Of a stretch of 64,000 nucleotides of DNA, positions 12,667 through 20,112 are shown piece after piece. The first letter of the stretch is position 1. The number at the start of each line of letters is the position of its first letter. The stretch lies in NCBI GenBank assembly GCA_024405115.1, contig JAKSPD010000001.1, positions 118,728 through 182,727 of the forward strand, in the 5' to 3' direction. Position numbers and translations under genes: made by a program. This DNA is from Lachnospiraceae bacterium. Its GTDB lineage: Bacteria > Bacillota > Clostridia > Lachnospirales > Lachnospiraceae. Under the pieces are notes generated by a model that saw only the letters and a program-made list of their open reading frames with translations, did no database searches and was not told the origin of the DNA.

Positions 12667-13634
12667 TTTCCTTCCATTAATGTCAGATACGCTTCCATTT
12701 CACTGTCCCTGAAACAGCAGAAATAGACATTCATTACAGTATCCTTATGATCATTAAGCCACTTCACTGTGGCTGTTAAAGACACTTTTGCGGCCTCATC
12801 GTGGGGATATCCGTATACCCCTGTTGAAATACCCGGAAACGCTATGCTCCTGCAGCCCTTACCATGGGCAAGTTCAAGGGAATTATAATAACAGTCAAAA
12901 AGAAGTTCCCCGTCTTCCCTCCTTCCGCTGTAAACCGGACCCACCGTATGGATAATGTAATCAGCATGCTTTATGTCATAAGCCTTTGTTATCTTTGCCT
13001 CCCCGGTCTTACAGCCGTTCAGGGTCCTGCATTCCTTAAGAAGTTCCGGTCCTGCCGCCCTGTGTATTGCCCCGTCAACACCGCCACCGCCAAGGAGGCT
13101 GTTGTTTGCGGCATTCACGATTGCGTCGACATGCATGTCTACCACGCTTCCCTTCACAGGCTCAATGTGTGACACCGGCGTGTAATTCATGATGAGGATG
13201 ATCATTTCCTTAGGCAGCATCATCTTCTGTCCAAAGGGATTTATCACAAGACCCAGACACTTTTCCCAGCTGCCGCAGGCATCGATTAGAGACTTAAGGG
13301 ACTGATTGATGCATGAGGTGGTTCCGGCCATCTTCACTTCGTCCTTAGATGTAAAAACAGGAATGTAATACTCCCCTTCATCGTTTGCCGCAAGATGCCT
13401 GATATTTATCCCCACAGGCTTATCAAGCGTAAAGGTATCTCCTTCCTTTATTCTTTCCGGATCACCCATCATGTCCAGTATGTCAATGGGTGTCTCAATT
13501 GGAAGTATTACCTGCATTCCATTTGAAAAACCGTCATGCAGGGCATTGAATATCGGCTGCGGTGAAGCCTTTTCCCCGCCGTAATACCAGTTGAATATTG
13601 CTTTTTCGACCTTTGATGCATAAATATCGTTCAT
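12660..13634 (-). CDS. SseB-like domain fused to a macrodomain
   Basis: The 324-residue protein has two parts. Residues 1 to about 130 resemble the SseB N-terminal domain found in Firmicutes proteins of unknown role. Residues about 150-324 are a macrodomain: VDAIVNAANNSLLGGGGVDG, AIHRAAGPELLKECR, IIHTVGPVY and FPGISTGVYGYP contain the ADP-ribose-binding loops and the asparagine and glycine-rich catalytic loop of MacroD/Af1521-like hydrolases. Such domains remove ADP-ribose from proteins or hydrolyse O-acetyl-ADP-ribose. A GGTGGAG Shine-Dalgarno site precedes the ATG, with a possible extended -10 element (TGGTAAAAT) upstream. No ADP-ribosyltransferase lies nearby, so the target is unknown. Confidence 0.85.
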   Translation of the reverse strand: MNDIYASKVEKAIFNWYYGGEKASPQPIFNALHDGFSNGMQVILPIETPIDILDMMGDPERIKEGDTFTLDKPVGINIRHLAANDEGEYYIPVFTSKDEVKMAGTTSCINQSLKSLIDACGSWEKCLGLVINPFGQKMMLPKEMIILIMNYTPVSHIEPVKGSVVDMHVDAIVNAANNSLLGGGGVDGAIHRAAGPELLKECRTLNGCKTGEAKITKAYDIKHADYIIHTVGPVYSGRREDGELLFDCYYNSLELAHGKGCRSIAFPGISTGVYGYPHDEAAKVSLTATVKWLNDHKDTVMNVYFCCFRDSEMEAYLTLMEGNG

Positions 13635-13786
13635 TTCTCCACCTGGGAAATCCTGCCCTCATTTTTTAAACTTACATGTTGTTAATGATTACTTTATGTA
13701 AATTTTACCACAAAACGGATTAACCGGCATGAAAAAGCACCTTGAAAATGAACGCTTTTGAAAGAGCACCGGATACACACAAATCT

Positions 13787-13951
13787 TTAAAGATACTTTT
13801 TAAATTCTTCCTCCGTCACGCCTGACCTTCTGGCAGCTTCTGAAACAGTAAGAATACCTTCTTCCACAAGTGATGCAAGGATCTTTGCCATACCCAATGC
13901 GATACCTGCCTCCGGACAGTAATTCTCGAACATGTACACGGGTTCTTTCAT
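13787..13951 (-). CDS. Small 54-residue protein coupled to the HAD phosphatase
   Basis: This short frame starts at an ATG overlapping the TGA stop of the upstream HAD gene (ATGA at 13948-13951), which strongly suggests translational coupling. The protein begins MKEPVYMFENYCPEAG and ends in a helical segment (LTVSEAARRSGVTEEEFKKYL minus its first residues reads like a short helix-turn-helix). It has one cysteine and no membrane segment. I do not recognise a family. It may be an accessory or regulatory partner of the phosphatase, but that is inference from position only. Confidence 0.6.
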   Translation of the reverse strand: MKEPVYMFENYCPEAGIALGMAKILASLVEEGILTVSEAARRSGVTEEEFKKYL

Positions 13952-14598
13952 AAAACTATATCCGCGAGATCCGCCACACTTTTGCAGTAATAATCCGCAT
14001 TCTCCTTCAGAAATGCACTGTTTTTGGGAATGTCAAAGCTCCAGCCTGCCGCCGCAAAGGAGACATCCGCGGCACGCGCCATGAGGTAACCGGGTTTGAG
14101 GTCATCTATGACCAGGACATCCTTTTTCGAAAGCTTATATTCAGCCATTATCTTCTGCACAGGTACGGGTGAGGGCTTAAGTTCATCTCTCGGCTGTTCA
14201 AAACCGAATACCATGTCAGGTCTTGGAAGACCGTTCACCTCATAGTCCTTAAGGATGTTGTCACCGTATGAATGGGAAACCACCGTGATTATCCCGCCCT
14301 TTTCCCTGTGCTTTTCCATGATTTCCCTGATTCCGCAGACTGCCTTGGCACGGTGGTCCTTGGTATAGGAGAGCCAGTGGGCATACTGTGTTTCCATCTC
14401 ATCTTCGGTAAGGTTGCAGATTTTATGGTAAAACTCCAAAAGACCCGGTTCAAAATTATACCGTACGAAATCCTCAATGGAGAAACGGATATCCGGACGG
14501 TATTTTTCACAGAACTCGACAAAGCACGGATAATGAATGGTTGCCGTACTGTTGACTACAGTATCATCATGGTCGAAGACAAGACATTTGTATTTCAT
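13948..14598 (-). CDS. HAD-superfamily hydrolase (phosphoglycolate phosphatase-like)
   Basis: The 216-residue protein has the HAD motifs in order: motif I FDHDDTVVNS (nucleophile Asp9, acid-base Asp11), motif II with the serine of VSHS, a lysine in the KPSPVP region for motif III, and motif IV VIDDLKPGY. The helical insertion between motifs I and II is a C1-type cap typical of phosphatases acting on small phosphorylated metabolites. The substrate is not predictable here. It is divergent from the DUF5058 gene and overlaps the 54-residue ORF by four bases, making a two-gene unit. Confidence 0.88.
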   Translation of the reverse strand: MKYKCLVFDHDDTVVNSTATIHYPCFVEFCEKYRPDIRFSIEDFVRYNFEPGLLEFYHKICNLTEDEMETQYAHWLSYTKDHRAKAVCGIREIMEKHREKGGIITVVSHSYGDNILKDYEVNGLPRPDMVFGFEQPRDELKPSPVPVQKIMAEYKLSKKDVLVIDDLKPGYLMARAADVSFAAAGWSFDIPKNSAFLKENADYYCKSVADLADIVL

Positions 14599-14641
14599 CT
14601 GATTTTCTTTTCCCTGTATAAACAGTTTGCTATTTCTTTTG

Positions 14642-14669
14642 TTGTGTATGGGCTCATTTATGCTATACT
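14642..14669 (+). promoter_or_regulatory. Predicted extended -10 promoter of the membrane-protein pair
   Basis: TGCTATACT at 14661-14669 is an extended -10 element (TG one base before TATACT). A weak -35 (TTGTGT, 14642-14647) lies 16 bases upstream. The AGGAGG ribosome site of the first gene follows at 14689-14694. Confidence 0.45.
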
Positions 14670-14700
14670 TATTATATCCAAATTTTCCAGGAGGTCAAAG

Positions 14701-15426
14701 ATGACACAGCAGTTTTCCGTTAATCATCCCCTGCTTTTCATTCTGGCAGGCATTGCAGTAGCCGCCGTTCTTGCACAGTCGCTGGTTTTCCTTAAAAAGG
14801 CCTGGAAGCGTGCGCTGGAACTCGGTTATGAAAAGCAGAAGCTTAAAAAGATAGCTACTGCTGCAGCAGTCTTCACCATTGCACCGGCTATAGCGATAGC
14901 CATAGGTGTTATCACACTTTCCGGCACACTCGGACTTCCGCTTCCATGGTTACGTTTAAGCGTCGTGGGTGCCATCGTTTATGAACTGTCTGCCGCCGAT
15001 GCAGCCGCAAGCTCCCTTGGGACCACATTGGGTTCAGCTCTTACCGCGAGGCAGTTTTCAACCATTGCCTGGACGATGACAGTGGGTATTGCGACTGGTC
15101 TGATCCTCATTCCCACATTCTGCAAAAAGACCCTTAACTCAGTTTCAAATGTCGGCTCAAAGGATAAGAAATGGGGTGAGCTTTTCGTAAACGCAATCTT
15201 CTTCGGTCTCATTGCCACCTTCGTGGGCGTGGGACTCTGTGAAGTGACAGTAAGCTCTGAGGGCAAGGTCAAGGCACTGGTGCTTGTCATAAGCGCACTT
15301 GTCATGTGCCTGTGCGGTTTCCTCCGGAATAAGCTAAAATGGAAATGGCTCAATGATTACGCGCTTCCAATCTGCATGGTAATAGCAATGGCTTCAGCCA
15401 TTCCGCTTACCTCACTGTTTTCTTAA
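14701..15426 (+). CDS. Multi-pass membrane protein, DUF5058 type
   Basis: This 241-residue integral membrane protein has about six or seven hydrophobic segments separated by short charged loops (for example LKKAWKRALELGYEKQKLKK near residues 30-50 between the first two). I recognise it as the DUF5058 family of Firmicutes; function is not established. The true start is the ATG at 14701, preceded by AGGAGG at a good distance; the frame is open far upstream but that part runs antisense to the HAD gene. A second membrane protein follows after 13 bases, and together they look like the two subunits of a transporter or channel. A convergent M20 peptidase gene lies beyond the shared terminator, so peptide or amino-acid transport is possible but unproven. 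Confidence 0.8.
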   Translation: MTQQFSVNHPLLFILAGIAVAAVLAQSLVFLKKAWKRALELGYEKQKLKKIATAAAVFTIAPAIAIAIGVITLSGTLGLPLPWLRLSVVGAIVYELSAADAAASSLGTTLGSALTARQFSTIAWTMTVGIATGLILIPTFCKKTLNSVSNVGSKDKKWGELFVNAIFFGLIATFVGVGLCEVTVSSEGKVKALVLVISALVMCLCGFLRNKLKWKWLNDYALPICMVIAMASAIPLTSLFS

Positions 15427-15439
15427 GGAGGTATAAGTC

Positions 15440-16099
15440 ATGAATAATTCCTCATACACGGAAAACATCCATAAGAGCGGACGCAGGTGGTTCATTTTAG
15501 TATGGTTCTTCCTGCTTCTCTTCCCCACTGCCACCAGCATCTATTTTGATGCATGGCCGACATGGAAGGAATTCCTGGGTGCCGCCATAGGCGTCATACC
15601 CGTTTACTGGACAGTGGGCGTGGTTGAAGCCTTCACATACATGCCCATGCTTGGTGCGGGCGGATCATACCTTGGATTCATAACAGGAAACATGTCCAAC
15701 CTTAAGGTACCCGTTGCACTGAATGCCATGGATTCCATGAACGTTAAGCAGGGGACTGAGGAAGGCGACGTTATCTCAACGATAGCCATTGCCGTTTCAT
15801 CAATCGTCACGGTGTTCATAATCATCATTTTCGTCATCCTGATGGTTCCGCTTTCGCCGATATTTGAAAACCCGGTACTTCAGCCTGCCTTTGACAACGT
15901 TGTTCCGGCACTGTTCGGAGGGCTCATGATTGCATATATTGCGAAATGCCCGAAGGTGTCACTTCCCATTATCATAGGAACTGCCGCACTGTTTATAGCC
16001 ATTCCGTATCTCGGAGGCATATATCCTCTCATCCTTCCTGCTGTTGCATGTATAGCGATACTTCTTTCAAGGATCCTTTATAAAAAGGGAAAGATCTGA
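15440..16099 (+). CDS. Membrane protein partner of the DUF5058 protein
   Basis: The 219-residue protein has about five or six hydrophobic helices: residues 17-37, a re-entrant or membrane segment near 45-70, 115-140, then three in the last 80 residues. A conserved-looking GAGGSYLGFITGNMSNLKVP segment between helices may be a substrate loop. AAGGAGG precedes the ATG. It is almost certainly co-transcribed with the DUF5058 gene and the pair ends in a strong terminator. I do not know a named family for it; I infer that it forms a complex with its neighbour. Confidence 0.75.
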   Translation: MNNSSYTENIHKSGRRWFILVWFFLLLFPTATSIYFDAWPTWKEFLGAAIGVIPVYWTVGVVEAFTYMPMLGAGGSYLGFITGNMSNLKVPVALNAMDSMNVKQGTEEGDVISTIAIAVSSIVTVFIIIIFVILMVPLSPIFENPVLQPAFDNVVPALFGGLMIAYIAKCPKVSLPIIIGTAALFIAIPYLGGIYPLILPAVACIAILLSRILYKKGKI

Positions 16100-16111
16100 G
16101 ATTCACCAGGT

Positions 16112-16151
16112 AAAAAGCCCCCGCCGCAAAAAATGCGGTGAGGGCTTTTTT
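16112..16151. terminator. Bidirectional rho-independent terminator
   Basis: An AAAAAGCCC...GGGCTTTTT hairpin with an inner CGCCGCA/TGCGGTG stem has U-runs on both strands. It separates the convergent membrane-protein pair (plus) from the M20 peptidase gene (minus). Confidence 0.9.
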
Positions 16152-16166
16152 GATGCATACGTTATA

Positions 16167-17597
16167 TCAGCACTGCTTCATTAGACGGTAGAAGAACTCC
16201 ACTGCTCTCGGGATGACCTCAAGCCGTATCCTTTCGTTGTTACCGTGAATCCTTCCCACTTCCTCCATCGTCATGTCCTGGGCGGAGAAACGGTATACCC
16301 TGTCTGATATCCTGCCGTAATTACGGCTGTCTGAACACTGTGTCATAAGGTACGGTGCAACCAGTGCCCCCTTCCATGTGGAGGCTGCCGCACATGCCAC
16401 CTTCTGCCATCCTTCGCAGTCAGTCGTACTTACACGGCTGGGCTCGTCAGACACCATTACCTCAACCTTGACATCAGGATCACCTATCACTCTGTTGATC
16501 CTGTCTATCACGTACTGAACGCTTTCTTCAGGATTTATACGGATATTTGACACCATCGTTGCCTCAGGCGGGATGACATTGGGAGCCGCACCGCCCTGCA
16601 TCTGCGTGAAGGCCACAGTTGTACGCATGAGTGCATTCATTGTGCCGCCGCTCTTTTTGGCAAGGCCCCCTAAAAGTCCGGAGAAACACCAGAGGTTTGC
16701 AAAAATAAGCCTGTAAAGGAAGCTTGAATGTCTTCCGAGGGTATCAAACATCTGAAGTACGGGCCTGCAGAGCTTTGTGTCAAAGGGATGTGCCTCAACT
16801 TTCGCACAGGCCATTGAAAGCTTTCCTACAGGAGTATGCGGTTTGGGGGCGGAAGCATGTCCGCCGTCACTCCTGACCGTGTATTTAAGGTTCATGAGGC
16901 CTTTCTCGGCAAGGCCAATAAGTGCGGCAGGGACTGTGACTCCGGGGAATACGTTGTTGACTACGGCACCGCCCTCATCAACAACAAGTGACGGTGTTAC
17001 ACCGATACCTTCAAAATAGTCAACGATCTTGGCGGCTCCCGGGCCGTTTGTCTCCTCGCCTCCGGAGAACGCGAAATAAATGTCGTGTTCAGGCTGGAAG
17101 CCCTGCTTCATGAGGTTTTCCGCGGCACTTAAGATTCCGTTGAAGGTAACCTTTGTGTCAAGCGTTCCCCTTCCCCACATCTCGCCGTTTTCCATTATTG
17201 CCTCAAAGGCGGGTTTTTCCCAGCCTTCGGTAACTACGGGAACAACATCAAAATGTGCCATGAGTACTGCCGGGTCACCTTCCGTCTTTCCCTTCCACCT
17301 GAAAAGAAGCGCCCTGTTTCCCATGTCTATCTGCTCCGCAGTCTTCATCACCGTAGGATACAGGGTGGGAAGCAGTGAGAAAAGCTTTTCAAATTCCGCA
17401 TCATCCTCAAGTGAATGGTCGTCATATGAAACTGTCTTACATCTGATAAGCTCTGCAAGTGCACTGACACTTGCCTCCTTATCGATTTCGACAGGTGATT
17501 CGTCGAGTTTAACATCATCCTTAGGTTTGAACTGTAACGTCCTTATTAAAAGCACAAGGATGAAGGCAACTATAAGAGCCAAAATGAACCAGAGCAT
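16167..17597 (-). CDS. Membrane-anchored M20-family metallopeptidase
   Basis: The 476-residue protein resembles carboxypeptidase S / PM20D1-like members of the M20 zinc peptidases. Residues 2-21 are a hydrophobic anchor, so the catalytic domain is probably outside the membrane or membrane-tethered. Metal and catalytic motifs are seen: MAHFDVVPV (first zinc His and catalytic Asp), WGRGTLDTK (bridging Asp), FSGGEETNG (catalytic Glu-Glu), and a C-terminal histidine in GRIHGNNE. A dimerization insert with GGHASAPKPHTPVG lies in the middle. It likely cleaves dipeptides or N-acyl amino acids. AAGGAGG precedes the ATG; an inverted repeat sits between promoter and start. Confidence 0.88.
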   Translation of the reverse strand: MLWFILALIVAFILVLLIRTLQFKPKDDVKLDESPVEIDKEASVSALAELIRCKTVSYDDHSLEDDAEFEKLFSLLPTLYPTVMKTAEQIDMGNRALLFRWKGKTEGDPAVLMAHFDVVPVVTEGWEKPAFEAIMENGEMWGRGTLDTKVTFNGILSAAENLMKQGFQPEHDIYFAFSGGEETNGPGAAKIVDYFEGIGVTPSLVVDEGGAVVNNVFPGVTVPAALIGLAEKGLMNLKYTVRSDGGHASAPKPHTPVGKLSMACAKVEAHPFDTKLCRPVLQMFDTLGRHSSFLYRLIFANLWCFSGLLGGLAKKSGGTMNALMRTTVAFTQMQGGAAPNVIPPEATMVSNIRINPEESVQYVIDRINRVIGDPDVKVEVMVSDEPSRVSTTDCEGWQKVACAAASTWKGALVAPYLMTQCSDSRNYGRISDRVYRFSAQDMTMEEVGRIHGNNERIRLEVIPRAVEFFYRLMKQC

Positions 17598-17612
17598 GTC
17601 TGTCCTCCTTTA

Positions 17613-17661
17613 CATATCGTTCGATATGCCTACATTATAACAGATTAACCAAAGCGCGCAA
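17613..17661 (-). promoter_or_regulatory. Promoter and operator-like repeat of the M20 peptidase
   Basis: TTGCGC (17661-17656) and TATAAT (17639-17634) are spaced 16 bases, predicting a start near 17627. A perfect 7-bp inverted repeat, CATATCG and CGATATG with a 2-base centre, occupies 17613-17628, exactly at the start site and before the Shine-Dalgarno. That is the classic place for a repressor operator. Confidence 0.5.
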
Positions 17662-17714
17662 GCACCGGTACAAACCATAGAAAATCTTAAAGAAAATCCT
17701 AAGTTTGTAACTAC

Positions 17715-17743
17715 TTGATAACATTACACTTTTTTGCTACAAT
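17715..17743 (+). promoter_or_regulatory. Predicted sigma-A promoter of the surface protein gene
   Basis: TTGATA (17715-17720) and TACAAT (17738-17743) are separated by 17 bases. The start near 17750 leaves a leader of about 17 bases containing GAGG before the ATG at 17767. Confidence 0.65.
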
Positions 17744-17766
17744 AGCCGAATGTATGCGAGGTAGAT

Positions 17767-18648
17767 ATGTCCGATAACATTAATTACGATAATTACAGAT
17801 ATGACAATAACTCAAGGAGGACCGTAAGGACGGACGGAAGTCCGAGAAATACTGCGGCCCCGAGGACCACAAGAAAGGTCACCAGGGATACTTCTTCCAC
17901 AAGGTCAGCTTCACCGTCCATTCTTTATGATGCAAGGGGTGTAAGGGTCAAGAAGTCAAAGTTCTCAAATGAATTTGTAAAGACGCTTCTTTTCCTTGTA
18001 ATTCCCTACATTGTGATCAATGCGGCAGTATTCATCATTGTTACCGCCACCCCGAAGGTTGAGGTTAAGGTTTCGGATACGGATAACTACACTTCCGTTA
18101 CCGCAAAATTCACCGTAAGCAGCCTTCTTCCGTTAAAGGAAATCACCGTGACGATGGAGTCAGAACCCATCGAGTATACAAAGTCAGGTTCTTCCTACAC
18201 GGCTGAGATAACAAAGAACGGAACCTTCTACATTGAGGCCACGGCAGTAAACGGAATGCATTCAGTCGGCTACGCCGATGTAAGCGTACTTGATGACACT
18301 CCGCCCGTCATTGATGAGACAAGCTGCCACATAGAGGAAGGAATCCTTACCTTCACTATTTCTGATTCACAGGCAGGCGTCAACTGGTCATCCGTTTACG
18401 GAACCACGCCGGACGGTGAGAAGTCCACTCCCACATCGGTTGACAAGGAAAAAGGGAAGGTTGCCATACCGATGGTTACCGATTCGATGGAACTCCACTT
18501 CGCGGACATGGTAGGTAACGAAAGAAGCGCATCCGTGACAGCCACAACTGAACAGATGGCCGTATCCGGTCCTGTAGTGACTGAGACGGAGACTGAGGAG
18601 GAAACTTCCGAAGAATCAGAATCCGGAGAAACAGAGGCTTCTGAATAA
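17767..18648 (+). CDS. Single-pass protein with extracellular beta-sandwich-like domain
   Basis: I do not recognise a named family. The 293-residue protein starts with about 65 polar, Arg/Ser/Thr-rich residues likely to be disordered and cytoplasmic, then one membrane helix at residues 71-94, then an outside part of alternating beta-like segments (ATPKVEVKVSDTDN, TFYIEATAVNGMHSVGYADV, DDTPPVID) that read like bacterial Ig or fibronectin-type folds. The last 25 residues are acidic and Glu/Ser/Thr-rich, like a surface-exposed tail. It has its own promoter and a strong terminator, so it is monocistronic. A cell-envelope role is inferred from topology. Confidence 0.7.
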   Translation: MSDNINYDNYRYDNNSRRTVRTDGSPRNTAAPRTTRKVTRDTSSTRSASPSILYDARGVRVKKSKFSNEFVKTLLFLVIPYIVINAAVFIIVTATPKVEVKVSDTDNYTSVTAKFTVSSLLPLKEITVTMESEPIEYTKSGSSYTAEITKNGTFYIEATAVNGMHSVGYADVSVLDDTPPVIDETSCHIEEGILTFTISDSQAGVNWSSVYGTTPDGEKSTPTSVDKEKGKVAIPMVTDSMELHFADMVGNERSASVTATTEQMAVSGPVVTETETEEETSEESESGETEASE

Positions 18649-18677
18649 ACCTTATTAATTCATGACATCATAAGAAA

Positions 18678-18712
18678 AGAGCCGTACCACTTTCTGGTAC
18701 GGCTCTGTTTGT
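18678..18712. terminator. Bidirectional rho-independent terminator
   Basis: A perfect 12-bp stem, AGAGCCGTACCA and TGGTACGGCTCT, with a 5-base loop lies between the convergent surface-protein gene and rpsR. A T-rich run follows on the plus strand and an A-rich run precedes it, serving both directions. Confidence 0.88.
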
Positions 18713-18725
18713 TTCCTTTTACTTC

Positions 18726-18995
18726 TTATTCTACTGTGAACGGAAGCAATGCAAGCTGACGTGCTCTCTTGATAGCGAGTGTGAGATCTCTCTGATGCTC
18801 TGCGCAGTTGCCTGTTACGCGGCGGGGAAGAATCTTTCCTCTCTCGGAAATGTACTTCTTAAGTGTAGCCACATCTTTATAATCTACAGGTTTTGCCTTC
18901 TCGCTGCAGAATACGCAAACTTTGCGTCTTCTGTGGAAGCTGCCCATCTTTCTGGGGCGTGCTCCCTCTTTGCCTTCTGTCTTCTGGAATGCCAT
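18726..18995 (-). CDS. rpsR: Small ribosomal subunit protein bS18
   Basis: The 89-residue protein is ribosomal protein S18, which binds 16S rRNA together with S6 in the platform of the small subunit. The motif [12 protein letters not shown], and the tail with [35 protein letters not shown] split by typical spacing, are diagnostic. The cysteine pair CVFC plus the later Cys marks the zinc-binding-type (C+) version. It is the last gene of rpsF-ssb-rpsR, and a terminator follows. Confidence 0.98.
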   Translation of the reverse strand: MAFQKTEGKEGARPRKMGSFHRRRKVCVFCSEKAKPVDYKDVATLKKYISERGKILPRRVTGNCAEHQRDLTLAIKRARQLALLPFTVE

Positions 18996-19024
18996 CGGTT
19001 TTCCTCCTTAGTGTTTCACTCGGA

Positions 19025-19636
19025 TTAGTTGAAGGGAAGTCCTTCGTCTTCAACCCCTTCAGGAATGTTCATAAAGCCCTGTCCTACTGCTGACTCGTCT
19101 GCGATGGGGCGCTCGAACTCATTTGCCGGGATGACCGGTTCGGGTCTTGCCGGCTGCTGAGGTACCTCCTGCCACTGCTGCTGGGGCTGTGCCTGATACT
19201 GAGGCTGAGCCGGCTGCTGGTACTGGGGTGCACTCTGCTGATACTGGGGCTGCGGTGCCGCAGGTCTCTGATAGTTGCCCTGGAAACTTCCCTGGCGGTT
19301 ATCAGCCGTTCCCTTTGACTCTGCAAACTCCATCTCTTCGATGACTACGTCCGTGGTATAGACTTTCTGACCTTCCCTGTTGGTATAACTGCCTGTCTGG
19401 ATACGTCCTGATAGTGTTATCTTTGTTCCCTGGTGGAGAAATTTCTCTGCAAATTCTGCCTGCTTGCCAAAAGCCGTGCAGGAGATGAAATCTGCCTCTC
19501 TCTGTCCGTCCGGTGTTGTCCTCCTGCGGTCTACTGCAAGAGTAAACTTTGCAACACACATTGAACCTTCTCCGCTTCCTGAGTATCTAATGTCCGGGTC
19601 CCTTGTAAGTCTGCCCATCAAGATAACTTTATTCAT
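19025..19636 (-). CDS. ssb: Single-stranded DNA-binding protein
   Basis: SSB coats single-stranded DNA during replication and repair. Residues 1 to about 110 form the OB fold (MNKVILMGRLTRDPDIRYS, FTLAVDRR, FISCTAFGKQAEF). A long linker from about 115 to 175 is rich in Gln, Pro and Tyr with repeats such as QPQYQ and APQYQQP. The acidic tail ends in DEGLPFN: unlike the usual terminal DDLPF, there is an extra asparagine after the phenylalanine. The 203-residue length is long because of the linker. It lies between rpsF and rpsR, the standard arrangement in Firmicutes, and its ssb-rpsR product levels are probably tied to rpsF control. Confidence 0.97.
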   Translation of the reverse strand: MNKVILMGRLTRDPDIRYSGSGEGSMCVAKFTLAVDRRRTTPDGQREADFISCTAFGKQAEFAEKFLHQGTKITLSGRIQTGSYTNREGQKVYTTDVVIEEMEFAESKGTADNRQGSFQGNYQRPAAPQPQYQQSAPQYQQPAQPQYQAQPQQQWQEVPQQPARPEPVIPANEFERPIADESAVGQGFMNIPEGVEDEGLPFN

Positions 19637-19666
19637 TCGATCCTCTCTTTCTGATATCGTGTTCTA

Positions 19667-19957
19667 TCAGACTTCGTCAATTCTGACAACAAGATACCTT
19701 AAAACAGGTTCCATAATGCGAAGCTGAGACTCCACGCCGCCGGGTGTCTCATTTGTGCCCTCGAAATTGATGAGGTAGTAGAATCCCTCGCTCTGACGCT
19801 GAATGTCATAAGCAAGTCTCTTCTTTCCCCACTCGTCAACCTGGCCAACAACTCCGTTATATCTCTCGATATAACCCTTGATCTTCTCAAGAGCTGCTGC
19901 ACGGGCATCGTCTTCGAGTTTCGCACTAAGAATAACCGTAACTTCGTACTTATTCAT
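19667..19957 (-). CDS. rpsF: Small ribosomal subunit protein bS6
   Basis: The 96-residue protein is S6: MNKYEVTVILSAKLEDDAR at the N terminus, DEWGKKRLAYDIQRQSEGFYYLINF in the middle (shown here in parts as DEWGKKRLAY and EGFYYLINF). S6 pairs with S18 on the 30S platform. It is first in the rpsF-ssb-rpsR operon, with an AAAGGAGG ribosome site and a strong promoter at 20028-20056. In Firmicutes this operon is often autoregulated by the S6:S18 complex on the leader RNA; the roughly 63-base leader here has a small hairpin (CTCT/AGAG), but I cannot confirm the known motif. Confidence 0.98.
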   Translation of the reverse strand: MNKYEVTVILSAKLEDDARAAALEKIKGYIERYNGVVGQVDEWGKKRLAYDIQRQSEGFYYLINFEGTNETPGGVESQLRIMEPVLRYLVVRIDEV

Positions 19958-20027
19958 GTGTTTTCCTCCTTTTGGTCTTAATGGCCCTCTGAATAGAGAG
20001 CAAGGACATAATGTGTCACGATGAAGA

Positions 20028-20056
20028 ATTGTAACAAATTTTCTTCTTTATTGCAA
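20028..20056 (-). promoter_or_regulatory. Sigma-A promoter of rpsF-ssb-rpsR
   Basis: On the minus strand TTGCAA (20056-20051) and TACAAT (20033-20028) are 17 bases apart. Transcription would start near 20021, leaving a leader of about 63 bases with a short hairpin upstream of the Shine-Dalgarno site. Confidence 0.75.
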
Positions 20057-20112
20057 GCGGTTTTTATGATATTATTTAGGCAACTTTCAAAGCAGTTTTA
20101 CAGGGGTTTCAT

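Noticed and set aside
14272..14700. An N-terminal extension of the DUF5058 protein
   Set aside because: It runs antisense to the HAD gene and the AGGAGG site at 14689-14694 marks the real start at 14701.
19958..20027. The S6:S18 leader RNA motif in front of rpsF
   Set aside because: A small CTCT/AGAG hairpin exists but I could not match the conserved features of the known motif with confidence.
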